64,000 nucleotides of DNA, from contig NZ_BMFJ01000002.1 of assembly GCF_014638275.1 (NCBI RefSeq), positions 248,001 through 312,000 of the forward strand, in the 5' to 3' direction. Shown here in pieces: positions 25,136 to 32,965 of this stretch. The DNA comes from Primorskyibacter flagellatus. GTDB lineage: Bacteria > Pseudomonadota > Alphaproteobacteria > Rhodobacterales > Rhodobacteraceae. A model generated the notes under the pieces. It ran no database searches, was not told where the DNA came from, and worked only from the letters and a program-made list of their open reading frames with translations. Numbering within the stretch: position 1 is the first letter of the stretch; each line of letters starts with the position of its first letter. The position numbers were made by a program, and so were the translations under genes.

Positions 25136-25591
25136 ATGCGCAAGTTCCTCGTCATCCTAGACGACAGCCGCGAATGCCTGAACGCCATGCGCTTTGCCGC
25201 CATGCGCGCGGCACGGACCGGCGGCGGCGTCGCCATCCTGTCGATCATCCCGCCCGAGGAGTTCCAGCACTGGATCGGCGTCGCCGACATCATGCGCGAA
25301 GAGGCCCGCGAACGGATCGTGGTCCATTACGAGGTCTTCGCCAAATGGATGCGCGACCGTCAAGGCATCGACCCCGAACTGGTGATCCGCGAAGGCGAAC
25401 CGGTGTCCGAAATCCTCGCCCAGATCCGCGAGGACCCGGACATCGGCGTGCTCGTCCTCGGCGCGGGAACCGAGAAATCCGGCCCCGGTCCGCTGGTCAG
25501 CCAGATGGCCCGCGCCTCCGGCTCCCTGCCCGTGCCGATCACCATCGTGCCCGGTGACCTGTCCAAGGAAAAGCTCGAGGCAATCACATGA
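25136..25591 (+). CDS. Universal stress protein (UspA family)
   Basis: The 151-residue protein opens with KFLVILDDSRECLNAMRFAA, the UspA first strand and helix. It ends with VLVLGAGTEKSGPGPLVSQMA, which resembles the ATP-binding G-2x-G-9x-G(S/T) region though the canonical spacing is loose. Such proteins are small cytoplasmic stress or nucleotide-binding factors. GGGAGGT lies five bases before the ATG, which fixes the start. The stop overlaps the VOC gene as ATGA, and that gene overlaps a hydrolase, so three genes are coupled. Confidence 0.88.
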   Translation: MRKFLVILDDSRECLNAMRFAAMRAARTGGGVAILSIIPPEEFQHWIGVADIMREEARERIVVHYEVFAKWMRDRQGIDPELVIREGEPVSEILAQIREDPDIGVLVLGAGTEKSGPGPLVSQMARASGSLPVPITIVPGDLSKEKLEAIT

Positions 25592-25974
25592 GCGCACGGC
25601 TGCATGCCGTCGCTCTCGTCGTGCCCGATTACGACAACGCCATCGCCTTCTACACCGGCCCGCTGGATTTCGATCTCATGCAGGACACCGACCTCGGCAA
25701 TGGCAAGAGATGGGTGCTCGTCCGCCCGAAGGGAGGCGACACCGCCCTCCTCCTCGCCCGCGCCGTCAATGACGATCAGCGCGCCGCCATCGGCAACCAG
25801 ACCGGCAGCCGAGTCGGCTTCTTCCTCCACACGGACGACTTCGCCTCCGACCACGCCCGCATGACCGCCGCCGGCGTGACATTCGAGGAACCGCCAAGGC
25901 ACGAACCTTACGGCACGGTCGCCGTCTTCCGCGACCCCTTCGGCAACAGATGGGACCTGCTCCAGCTCACATGA
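25588..25974 (+). CDS. VOC (glyoxalase/bleomycin-resistance fold) protein
   Basis: The 128-residue protein has the two beta-alpha-beta-beta-beta modules of the VOC fold: VALVVPDYDNAIAFYTGPLD at the start and VAVFRDPFGNRWDLLQL at the end. The DPFGN-WDL ending carries a typical metal-ligand or substrate-site region. The specific substrate (glyoxalase, dioxygenase or drug binding) cannot be told. It is coupled by ATGA overlaps to the UspA gene before it and the alpha/beta hydrolase after it. Confidence 0.85.
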   Translation: MSARLHAVALVVPDYDNAIAFYTGPLDFDLMQDTDLGNGKRWVLVRPKGGDTALLLARAVNDDQRAAIGNQTGSRVGFFLHTDDFASDHARMTAAGVTFEEPPRHEPYGTVAVFRDPFGNRWDLLQLT

Positions 25975-26492
25975 TCCCGCTCTATTTCGCCCATGGCGCC
26001 GGGGCCGGCCCGACGGACCCGCTCCTGCCGGCGCTCCGCGCCCGTCTCGGCGCGGGTTACGCGATCACCGCCCCCGATCTCGGCCCGCCCGAGCCCGGGG
26101 AATGGGCCCGCCGCATGAAAGCCGACCTCACGGCCTTGCCCGACGGGGCGCTGCTTGTCGGCCACTCCCTCGGCGCCTCGCACCTGCTGAAGTGTCTGGC
26201 AGAACTCGGCCCCGCCGTCCGCCCCCGCGCCCTCGTCAGCCTTGCCGCGCCGCTCTGGGGTATGCCGGGCTGGGATGCCAACGGCTTCGCCCTGCCCGCC
26301 TGGGCGCCCGAGGCCCTCGCCCACCTTCCCCTGCGCATGTTCCAGTCCCGCGACGATGAGGTGGTCGCCTTCGATCACCTCGCCGCCTGGGGCCGCCTGC
26401 TCCCGCATGCGCGCCTTTATCCGCTGGACAACCAGACCCACGTCTTCACCGGCGATCTCTCTGCCATTGCCATCGCCATCTCCGAACTCTGA
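25971..26492 (+). CDS. Small alpha/beta-hydrolase (RBBP9/YdeN-like)
   Basis: The 173-residue protein begins IPLYFAHGAGAGPTDPLLPA and carries the nucleophile elbow LVGHSLGASHLL (about 62-73), with Ser in GHSLG. The acid is probably in QSRDDEVV and the histidine in QTHVF near the C-terminus, giving a plausible Ser-Asp-His triad. The short length without a lid domain matches RBBP9/YdeN-type serine hydrolases. Substrate is unknown. It ends the UspA-VOC-hydrolase unit; a repeat motif starts 2 bp after the stop. Confidence 0.82.
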   Translation: MIPLYFAHGAGAGPTDPLLPALRARLGAGYAITAPDLGPPEPGEWARRMKADLTALPDGALLVGHSLGASHLLKCLAELGPAVRPRALVSLAAPLWGMPGWDANGFALPAWAPEALAHLPLRMFQSRDDEVVAFDHLAAWGRLLPHARLYPLDNQTHVFTGDLSAIAIAISEL

Positions 26493-26494
26493 CC

Positions 26495-26515
26495 CTTCAT
26501 CTTGCCCGAAATACT
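26495..26515. repeat. Copy of the TCTTGCCCGAAATACT intergenic motif
   Basis: This 21-bp motif recurs exactly at 59404-59424 and, inverted, at 59367-59387. Here it is single and directly follows a stop codon, with the GC-rich imperfect hairpin GGCCGCGCCTGCGCGGC at 26521-26537 behind it. Confidence 0.75.
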
Positions 26516-26583
26516 TGGGGGGCCGCGCCTGCGCGGCGGGGCGGAGCCCCTCCCGGGACACCAAATTAGAACCGTTCCAAATC

Positions 26584-26612
26584 TTGACTTCCCGCGCCCG
26601 GAAGCGCACATA
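26584..26612 (+). promoter_or_regulatory. Probable nfuA promoter
   Basis: TTGACT (26584-26589) is followed after 17 bp by CACATA (26607-26612), 28 bp before the nfuA start. Confidence 0.45.
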
Positions 26613-26640
26613 GGAAGCCTGACACAAAGGGGACCCGCAG

Positions 26641-27204
26641 ATGTTCATTCAGACCGAATCCACGCCGAACCCGGCGACGCTGAAGTTCCTGCCCGGCCAG
26701 ACCGTGCTCGACGCCGGCACCGCCGACTTTCCCTCTGCAGAAACCGCCGGCAAGTCGCCGCTCGCCAGCCGTCTCTTCGGCGTCGACGGCGTGACGGGCG
26801 TCTTCTTCGGTGCGGATTTCGTGACCGTGACCAAGGCCGACGCGGTCCAGTGGGACCACATCAAGCCCGCCCTGCTCGGTGCGATCATGGAACACTTCCA
26901 ATCCGGCGCCCCGGTCATGGACACCGGCGAAACCGCCGCCTCCGGCCATGCGGAACACACGGGCGAGGACGGCGAAATCGTCGGCCAGATCAAGGATCTG
27001 CTGGACACCCGCGTGCGTCCGGCCGTGGCGCAGGACGGCGGCGACATCACCTTCCACGGCTTTGACCGCGGCGTCGTCTACCTGCACATGCAGGGCGCCT
27101 GCGCCGGCTGCCCGTCCTCGACCCTGACCCTGAAGATGGGGATCGAGAACCTGCTGCGCCACTACATCCCCGAGGTGACGGAGGTCCGTCCCGTCGCCGT
27201 CTGA
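26641..27204 (+). CDS. nfuA: Nfu-type iron-sulfur cluster carrier
   Basis: The 187-residue protein has the Nfu N-terminal domain (MFIQTESTPNPATLKFLPG, through about residue 90) joined to a C-terminal NifU domain (about 112-187). The latter carries AVAQDGGDITFHGF and the cluster-binding motif CAGCPSSTLTLK. This is the NFU1-like layout that receives a [4Fe-4S] cluster and passes it to target enzymes. It heads a run with tsaB 10 bp downstream and rimI after that. Confidence 0.95.
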   Translation: MFIQTESTPNPATLKFLPGQTVLDAGTADFPSAETAGKSPLASRLFGVDGVTGVFFGADFVTVTKADAVQWDHIKPALLGAIMEHFQSGAPVMDTGETAASGHAEHTGEDGEIVGQIKDLLDTRVRPAVAQDGGDITFHGFDRGVVYLHMQGACAGCPSSTLTLKMGIENLLRHYIPEVTEVRPVAV

Positions 27205-27214
27205 CCGGCGCGGG

Positions 27215-27790
27215 ATGCTCACCCTCGGCTTCGACACCTCGGCAGGCCACTGCGCCGCGGCCCTGCTTTCGGGCGACGTCATCCAAGGCGCTCGCGCCGA
27301 GGAGATGACGAAGGGCCAGGCGGAGGCGCTGTTTCCGCTGCTGGAAGCGCTGCTCTCCGATGCGGGCAGAACCTGGGCCGACCTCGACCGCATCGGCGTC
27401 GGCATCGGCCCCGGCAACTTCACCGGCATCCGCATCGCCGTCTCCGCCGCGCGCGGCCTGGCGCTGTCGCTCGACATCCCGGCCATCGGGGTGTCCACCT
27501 TCGACGTGATCGCGCAGACCGCCCCGGACCGCCCCGCCGCCGTTCCTGCGCCACGCGGCATGATCTATCTGCGCACCACACCCGGTGCTGACCCGCAGCT
27601 CGTCGCGGCAGAGACCGCGCCCGGCGTCGCCCTGCCCCCGCCGCCCGCCGACTGGGCCGCCGCCATCGCGCGCCATGCCGCCGGTACCACGCCCGGAGCC
27701 TCCCCCGCCCCGCTCTACCTCCGCCCCGCCGACGCGGCCCCGGCGCGCGACGCCCCGCCCGACATCGTCGCGGACGCGGCGCAGTCATGA
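27215..27790 (+). CDS. tsaB: tRNA threonylcarbamoyladenosine biosynthesis protein TsaB
   Basis: The 191-residue ASKHA-fold protein begins LTLGFDTSAGHCAAALL and carries GIGPGNFTGIRIAVSAARGL (about 67-86), the TsaB signature. It partners TsaD and TsaE to make t6A37 in ANN-decoding tRNAs. It is slightly short for the family because the C-terminal region is compressed and proline/alanine-rich. The ending PLYLRPADA is the usual TsaB terminus, so the protein is probably intact. rimI follows after 7 bp, a classic pairing. Confidence 0.93.
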   Translation: MLTLGFDTSAGHCAAALLSGDVIQGARAEEMTKGQAEALFPLLEALLSDAGRTWADLDRIGVGIGPGNFTGIRIAVSAARGLALSLDIPAIGVSTFDVIAQTAPDRPAAVPAPRGMIYLRTTPGADPQLVAAETAPGVALPPPPADWAAAIARHAAGTTPGASPAPLYLRPADAAPARDAPPDIVADAAQS

Positions 27791-27797
27791 CACGCCC

Positions 27798-28211
27798 ATG
27801 ACCCCGGCCCAGCTCGCCACGCTTCACGCCGCCTGCTTCACCACCCCCCGCCCCTGGAGCGAGAGCGAATTCGCCACGCTCCTCGCCTCTCCCTACACCT
27901 TTGTCACCGGATCACCGGATGCCTTTGCCATGGGACGGGTCGTTGCCGGGGAGGCAGAGCTCCTGACCATTGCGACCGCCCCCGCACGCCGCCGCAGCGG
28001 ACTGGCGCGCACCTGTCTCGCCAGGTTCGACGCCATGGCGCGCGACCGGGACGCAGAGATCGCCTTTCTCGAGGTTTCGGCCGAAAACGAAGCGGCCATC
28101 GCGCTGTACGCCGCCACCGGATGGACCGAGCGTGCGCGCCGCACGGGCTACTATACCGCGCCGGACGGCCGCCGGATTGACGCCCGGATTCTGGGCAAAT
28201 CCCTCGCATGA
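27798..28211 (+). CDS. rimI: Ribosomal-protein alanine acetyltransferase-like GNAT
   Basis: A 137-residue GNAT protein with the acetyl-CoA loop ATAPARRRSGLARTCL and the end segment LEVSAENEAAIALYAATGWT typical of RimI. Placement immediately after tsaB supports assignment as RimI, which acetylates the N-terminus of ribosomal protein S18 in E. coli. The start ATG at 27798 leaves a 7-bp gap to tsaB. Target specificity cannot be read from sequence. Confidence 0.88.
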   Translation: MTPAQLATLHAACFTTPRPWSESEFATLLASPYTFVTGSPDAFAMGRVVAGEAELLTIATAPARRRSGLARTCLARFDAMARDRDAEIAFLEVSAENEAAIALYAATGWTERARRTGYYTAPDGRRIDARILGKSLA

Positions 28212-28259
28212 CGTGACGCAATATTCAGCGATGGCCCAAGGTTATCGCCGGATTCACCC

Positions 28260-28288
28260 TTGACCCCCGCTTGGGGCGCGGACTTAAT
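28260..28288 (+). promoter_or_regulatory. Promoter of the BMP transporter operon
   Basis: TTGACC (28260-28265), 17-bp spacer, CTTAAT (28283-28288), 70 bp before the start codon. The best sigma-70-like match in this gap. Confidence 0.6.
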
Positions 28289-28358
28289 TCCAGATGATCA
28301 ACCACGATCCTTGCCTGCCGGAGGGGACCAACCCTCTGCTGCCAATTGGGAGAAAACC

Positions 28359-29363
28359 ATGACCCTGATGACCAAATTCCTCGGCGCCGCCGCTGCCGCC
28401 GCGCTTTCCGCCGGTACCGCGCTCGCCGACCCCGCGCTTGTCTACGACCTCGGCGGGAAGTTCGACAAATCCTTCAACGAGGCCGCCTACAACGGTGCGG
28501 AACGCTGGGCCAAGGAAACCGGCGGCACCTACAAGGACATCGAGATGCAGTCCGAAGCGCAGCGCGAACAGGCGCTCCGCCGCTTTGCCGAGGCCGGGTT
28601 CAACCCGGTCGTGACCACCGGCTTCTCCTTCTCCACCCCGATCGCCGCGATCGCCAAGGACTACCCGGACACCAAGTTCGTCACCATCGACGGTTATGTG
28701 GACCCGGCGGAATACCCGAACGTGAAGTCGATCCTCTTCTCCGAACACGAAGGCTCCTACCTGGTCGGCATGATGGCGGCGATGGCATCGAAGTCCGGCA
28801 CAGTGGGCTTCGTCGGCGGCATGGACATCCCGCTGATCCGCAAGTTCGCCTGCGGCTACGCACAGGGCGTGAAGGCCGTGAACCCGGACGCCACTGTGAT
28901 CTCCAACATGACCGGCACCACCCCGGCCGCCTGGAACGATCCGGTGAAGGGGTCGGAACTTGCCAAGGCCCAGATCGGCCAGGGCGCGGACGTGATCTAT
29001 GCGGCCGCCGGCGGCACGGGTCTGGGCGTCCTGCAGACCGCCGCGGACGAGGACATCCTCTCGATCGGCGTCGACTCCAACCAGAACCACCTGCACCCGG
29101 GTAAGGTCCTGACCTCCATGCTCAAGCGTGTGGACAACGCCGTCTATGAATCCATGACCGCGGGCGCGGACCTGGAAGCCGGCGTCGAGGTACTGGGCCT
29201 GGCGGAAGAGGGCGTCGGCTTTGCGCTGGACGACAACAACGCATCCCTCGTCTCGGACGAGATGAAGGCCGCGGTCGAGGATGCGAAAGCCAAGATCGCC
29301 GCAGGCGAGATCGAGGTCCACGACTATTCCTCGGACGACACCTGCCCGGCACTGACGTTCTGA
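28359..29363 (+). CDS. BMP-family ABC transporter substrate-binding protein
   Basis: The 334-residue periplasmic protein has a signal peptide (cleavage near ALADPA, residue 24) and the BMP/PnrA fold: LVYDLGGKFDKSFNEAAYNG (31-50), GYVDPAEYPNVKSILFSEHEG, and GTVGFVGGMDIPLIRKFACGY. BMP proteins of this type bind purine and pyrimidine nucleosides and deliver them to YufOPQ/NupABC-like permeases, which follow at 29644-33934. The start ATG is chosen to include the signal peptide; a longer reading is not supported. A terminator-like hairpin after it would allow higher expression than the membrane genes. Confidence 0.93.
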   Translation: MTLMTKFLGAAAAAALSAGTALADPALVYDLGGKFDKSFNEAAYNGAERWAKETGGTYKDIEMQSEAQREQALRRFAEAGFNPVVTTGFSFSTPIAAIAKDYPDTKFVTIDGYVDPAEYPNVKSILFSEHEGSYLVGMMAAMASKSGTVGFVGGMDIPLIRKFACGYAQGVKAVNPDATVISNMTGTTPAAWNDPVKGSELAKAQIGQGADVIYAAAGGTGLGVLQTAADEDILSIGVDSNQNHLHPGKVLTSMLKRVDNAVYESMTAGADLEAGVEVLGLAEEGVGFALDDNNASLVSDEMKAAVEDAKAKIAAGEIEVHDYSSDDTCPALTF

Positions 29364-29381
29364 TCCGGCTCGACATCTTGG

Positions 29382-29407
29382 GGGCTGCGCACATGCGCGG
29401 CCCTTTT
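29382..29407 (+). terminator. Terminator or attenuator after the BMP gene
   Basis: Stem GGGCTGCGC (29382-29390) pairs with GCGCGGCCC (29395-29403, one G-T), followed by TTTT. It lies between binding-protein and ATPase genes of the same transporter. Confidence 0.75.
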
Positions 29408-29490
29408 CCGACCCTCGGCTTCCCAAGCCATATGCAAGGTAGGGGCATGGCGCTTCGTTCGAGCCGCATCGCCCGGCGGCAGGCCGGGCA

Positions 29491-29609
29491 GCGCCCGACC
29501 CTCCCTCCGGGAGGGCGCATCTTCGCCGCCCCGATCCGGACAACCGTATTGAGCGCGAAACCCCTGCACGCCGATCCAGATCTGCACGCGCCCACCCAGG
29601 GTCGGGCGC
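29491..29609. repeat. Inverted repeat GCGCCCGACCCT / AGGGTCGGGCGC spanning 119 bp
   Basis: Perfect 12-bp arms at 29491-29502 and 29598-29609, with a smaller GC-rich hairpin inside. It occupies the 280-bp gap between the BMP binding protein and the ATPase, which contains no gene. Confidence 0.6.
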
Positions 29610-29643
29610 TTCCCTTATCACTTCCCGCGCAAAGGTCGCTGCA

Positions 29644-31248
29644 TTGACCGACACCGCCCCCGCCATCGAACTCAAGGGCATCTCCAAGGCCTTCGGTCCC
29701 GTCCAGGCGAACAAGGACATCTCCATCCGCGTCATGCCGGGCACGATCCACGGCATCATCGGGGAAAACGGCGCGGGCAAGTCGACGCTGATGTCAATCC
29801 TCTACGGCTTCTACAAGGCCGACCGGGGCGAGATATTCGTCAACGGCAGCAGGACCGAAATCCCCGACAGCCAGGCCGCCATCGCCGCCGGCATCGGCAT
29901 GGTCTTCCAGCACTTCAAGCTGGTCGAGAATTTCACCGTGGTCGAAAACGTCATCCTCGGGGCCGAGGACGGGGCGATGCTGACCCCCTCCATCGCCAAG
30001 GCCCGCAAGTCGCTGAAACAGCTGGCCGAGGAATACGAGCTCAACGTCGACCCGGACGCCCTGATCGAAGACCTTTCGGTCGGCCACCAGCAGCGCGTGG
30101 AAATCCTCAAGGCGCTCTACCGCCAGGCCGACATCCTGATCCTGGACGAACCGACCGGCGTGCTGACCCCGGCCGAGGCCGACCACCTGTTCCGCATCCT
30201 CGACAACCTGCGGAAAGAAGGAAAGACCATCATCCTGATCACCCACAAGCTGCGGGAGATCATGGAATATACCGATACCGTTTCCGTCATGCGGCGCGGT
30301 GAGATGACCGCCACCGTCAGGACCGCCGAAACCTCGCCCGAGGAACTGGCGGAACTGATGGTCGGCCGCAAGGTGCTGCTGCGCGTCGACAAGAAGCCGG
30401 CCAGCCCCGGCAACATCGTCCTGTCGGTCAAGGACCTGCGCGTCACCGACGGCGCGGGCGTCGAACGGGTCAAGGGCATCAGCTTCGATATCCGCGCCGG
30501 CGAGATCTACGGCATCGCGGGCGTCGCCGGGAACGGCCAGTCCGAACTGATGGAGGTGCTGGGCGGCATGCGCTCCGGCACCGGTACGATCACGATGAAC
30601 GGCGAGACCATCGACCTGACCGGCACCCGGTCCGACGGCCAGTCCCGCCGCGCGCGCGGCATCGGCCACGTCCCGGAGGACCGGCATGACGAGGGGCTGA
30701 TCCTGGACTACACCGCCTGGGAAAACACCGTTTTCGGATACCACCGCGACCCGCAATGGGCGCTCGGCCCCCTGATGAACAACGCCGCCATCGTGAAGGA
30801 AGCGGCGGCAAAGATGGAGCGGTTCGACGTCCGCCCGCCGATCCCGACGCTGAAGGCCAAGAACTTTTCGGGCGGCAACCAGCAGAAGATCGTTCTGGCG
30901 CGCGAGATCGAGAAGAACCCCGACCTGCTGCTTGTCGGCCAGCCGACGCGCGGTGTCGATATCGGCGCGATCGAATTCATCCATCAGGAAATCATCCGCC
31001 TGCGCGACGAAGGCAAGGCGATCCTTTTGGTTTCGGTCGAACTGGACGAAATCCGCTCGCTCTCCGACCGGATTGCGGTGATGTTCGACGGCAGGATCAT
31101 GGGCGAACGCGACCCCGGCGCAACCGACGAACGCGAGCTTGGCCTCATGATGGCGGGGATCTCCGGCGAACCCGACAAGCCGGACTGGAAGGCCGTGGAG
31201 GAAAACCTCGAAGCGGTGGAGCACGGAGAGGCCCCGAAGCATGGATAA
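29644..31248 (+). CDS. BMP-type ABC transporter ATP-binding protein (tandem ATPase)
   Basis: The 534-residue protein carries two ATPase domains. The first has Walker A GENGAGKST (about 40-48), signature LSVGHQQRVEILKAL and Walker B ILILDEPTGVLTP. The second has a degenerate P-loop GVAGNGQSEL and the signature FSGGNQQKIVLAREIEKNP with LLLVGQPTRGVD. This double-ATPase layout is that of ribose/nucleoside importers (NupA/YufO). Translation starts at TTG 29644. Its stop overlaps the permease start by 8 bp. It energises uptake of the BMP ligand, probably nucleosides. Confidence 0.93.
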   Translation: MTDTAPAIELKGISKAFGPVQANKDISIRVMPGTIHGIIGENGAGKSTLMSILYGFYKADRGEIFVNGSRTEIPDSQAAIAAGIGMVFQHFKLVENFTVVENVILGAEDGAMLTPSIAKARKSLKQLAEEYELNVDPDALIEDLSVGHQQRVEILKALYRQADILILDEPTGVLTPAEADHLFRILDNLRKEGKTIILITHKLREIMEYTDTVSVMRRGEMTATVRTAETSPEELAELMVGRKVLLRVDKKPASPGNIVLSVKDLRVTDGAGVERVKGISFDIRAGEIYGIAGVAGNGQSELMEVLGGMRSGTGTITMNGETIDLTGTRSDGQSRRARGIGHVPEDRHDEGLILDYTAWENTVFGYHRDPQWALGPLMNNAAIVKEAAAKMERFDVRPPIPTLKAKNFSGGNQQKIVLAREIEKNPDLLLVGQPTRGVDIGAIEFIHQEIIRLRDEGKAILLVSVELDEIRSLSDRIAVMFDGRIMGERDPGATDERELGLMMAGISGEPDKPDWKAVEENLEAVEHGEAPKHG

Positions 31249-32335
31249 GATGCCCGCCTGGGCCGATGTGGTCCTGATCCCGCTGATCTCCCTCCTGCTG
31301 GCCGCACTCCTCTCGGCGCTCGTGATCCTCGCCATAGGCGAAAACCCGGTCGAGGCGTTCCAGCTGATGGTCGAGGGCGCGCTGATGCGCTCCTCGGGCT
31401 GGGGCTATACCCTCTACTACGCGACGAACTTCATCTTCACCGGCCTCGCCGTGGCCGTCGCCTTCCACGCCCGCATGTTCAACATCGGCGGAGAGGGGCA
31501 GGCGATGCTCGGCGGGCTCGGCGTGGCGCTGGCCTGTCTCTATGTGCCCTGGCCGCACTGGACGCTGGCGCTGCTCGGCTCCACCGTCGGCGCGGCGCTG
31601 TTCGGGGCGGCCTGGGCGCTCATCCCGGCCTATCTTCAGGCGAAACGCGGCAGCCACATCGTCATCACCACGATCATGTTCAACTTCATCGCCGCCGCGC
31701 TGCTGAACTACCTGCTGATCGGCCTGCTGAAACCACAGGGGTCGATGGAGCCCGCCTCCGCCAAGTTCGACCCCGCCTTCGCCTTGCCGACCTTTCAGGA
31801 CATGTTCGCCTCCGAAGGCAATCCGCTGTTCCGGGGCGCACCGGCAAATGTCAGCTTCTTCCTCGCCCTCGCCGCCTGCCTGATCGTCTGGCTGCTGATC
31901 TGGCGCACCCGGCTCGGCTATGAAATCCGCGCCTACGGCTGGTCCCAGACGGGCGCGAAATACGCCGGCATCTCGGGTACCAAAATCATCATCGTCTCCA
32001 TGCTGATCTCAGGCGGCCTCGCCGGTCTGATGGCTGTCAACACCACGCAGGGAGAGGCCGAGCGGCTGATCCTCAACATGACCGAAGGCGCGGGCTTCAT
32101 CGGCATCGCCGTGGCGCTCATGGGGCGCAACCACCCGTTCGGCGTGCTCCTCGCCGCGATCCTCTTCGGCTTCCTCTATCAGGGCGGGGCGGAACTTGCG
32201 CTCTGGACCTCGATCCCGCGCGAACTGATCGTGGTGATCCAGGCACTGGTGATCCTGTTCACCGGGGCGCTCGACAACATGGTGCGGATGCCGCTGGAAC
32301 GGGTCTTCCTCGCCCTCAGACGGTCGGAGGGCTGA
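31241..32335 (+). CDS. BMP-type ABC transporter permease 1
   Basis: The 364-residue inner-membrane permease has 8-10 predicted spans. It shows the BPD_transp_2 pattern FNIGGEGQAMLGGLG (about 86-100), the loop KRGSHIVITTIMFNFIAAAL, and GFIGIAVALMGRNHPFGVLL near the C-terminus. It is the larger of the two YufP/YufQ-like permeases for nucleoside import. It overlaps the ATPase by 8 bp. The partner permease is not adjacent: a LysE-family gene lies between them, with 3-bp gaps on both sides. Confidence 0.93.
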   Translation: MDKMPAWADVVLIPLISLLLAALLSALVILAIGENPVEAFQLMVEGALMRSSGWGYTLYYATNFIFTGLAVAVAFHARMFNIGGEGQAMLGGLGVALACLYVPWPHWTLALLGSTVGAALFGAAWALIPAYLQAKRGSHIVITTIMFNFIAAALLNYLLIGLLKPQGSMEPASAKFDPAFALPTFQDMFASEGNPLFRGAPANVSFFLALAACLIVWLLIWRTRLGYEIRAYGWSQTGAKYAGISGTKIIIVSMLISGGLAGLMAVNTTQGEAERLILNMTEGAGFIGIAVALMGRNHPFGVLLAAILFGFLYQGGAELALWTSIPRELIVVIQALVILFTGALDNMVRMPLERVFLALRRSEG

Positions 32336-32338
32336 CCG

Positions 32339-32962
32339 ATGGACTACCTCCCCGGTTTCCTCGCCGCCTATTCCATCCTGCTGGTCGCGGTGTTGTCGCC
32401 CGGCCCTGCCGTCGCCATGCTGCTTGGCCTCGGCCTGTCGCGCGGGCGCGGCACAGCCCTGATCGCCTCGGTCGGGATCGCGGCGGGATCGTCGACGATC
32501 GCCGTGGTCACGCTGCTCGGCATGGGGCTGGTGCTGCAACAGGCGGCCTGGGCGATCACGCTGATGCGCATGATCGGCGCGGCCTACCTGCTGTGGCTGG
32601 CCATCGGCGCATTCCGCAAGGCGCTGAACCCGCCAGAGGTCACACCGGCCGAGATGCCCCCGCTCTCCGCCCCCCGTGCCTTCCTGACGGGCTACCTGCT
32701 GCAGGTCACCAACCCCAAGGCCATCGTCTTCTGGATCGCCATCGGCGCAGTCGGGGCCACCAACGGCGCGTCCGCCTCCGTCACGCTGCTCTTCCTGCTC
32801 GGCGCCTTCGCGATCTCCCTCGCAGGACACGGCTTCTACGCCATCGCCCTGTCCGCCGCCCCTGTGCGGCGGGCCTATCAGCGCGCACGGCGCGGTGTGG
32901 AGGTGACGCTTGGAATGCTCTTCACCCTGTTCGCCTTCAAACTGGCCACGTCGAGGGGCTGA
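32339..32962 (+). CDS. LysE-family translocator embedded in the ABC operon
   Basis: The 207-residue protein has six predicted spans and LysE/RhtB features: SPGPAVAMLLGLGLSRGRG (20-38), AAYLLWLAIGAFRKAL (about 81-96), and FLTGYLLQVTNPKAIVFWIA. The family exports amino acids or related metabolites. Its gene sits inside the nucleoside-importer operon with 3-bp gaps to permeases on both sides, so it must be co-transcribed. This suggests an exporter for a product of nucleoside or purine breakdown, or a chance insertion of a coupled cassette. Confidence 0.9.
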   Translation: MDYLPGFLAAYSILLVAVLSPGPAVAMLLGLGLSRGRGTALIASVGIAAGSSTIAVVTLLGMGLVLQQAAWAITLMRMIGAAYLLWLAIGAFRKALNPPEVTPAEMPPLSAPRAFLTGYLLQVTNPKAIVFWIAIGAVGATNGASASVTLLFLLGAFAISLAGHGFYAIALSAAPVRRAYQRARRGVEVTLGMLFTLFAFKLATSRG

Positions 32963-32965
32963 GAC

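Noticed and set aside
32339-32962. LysE gene as an insertion that disrupts a permease
   Set aside because: Both flanking permeases are full length with intact starts and stops, so nothing is interrupted.
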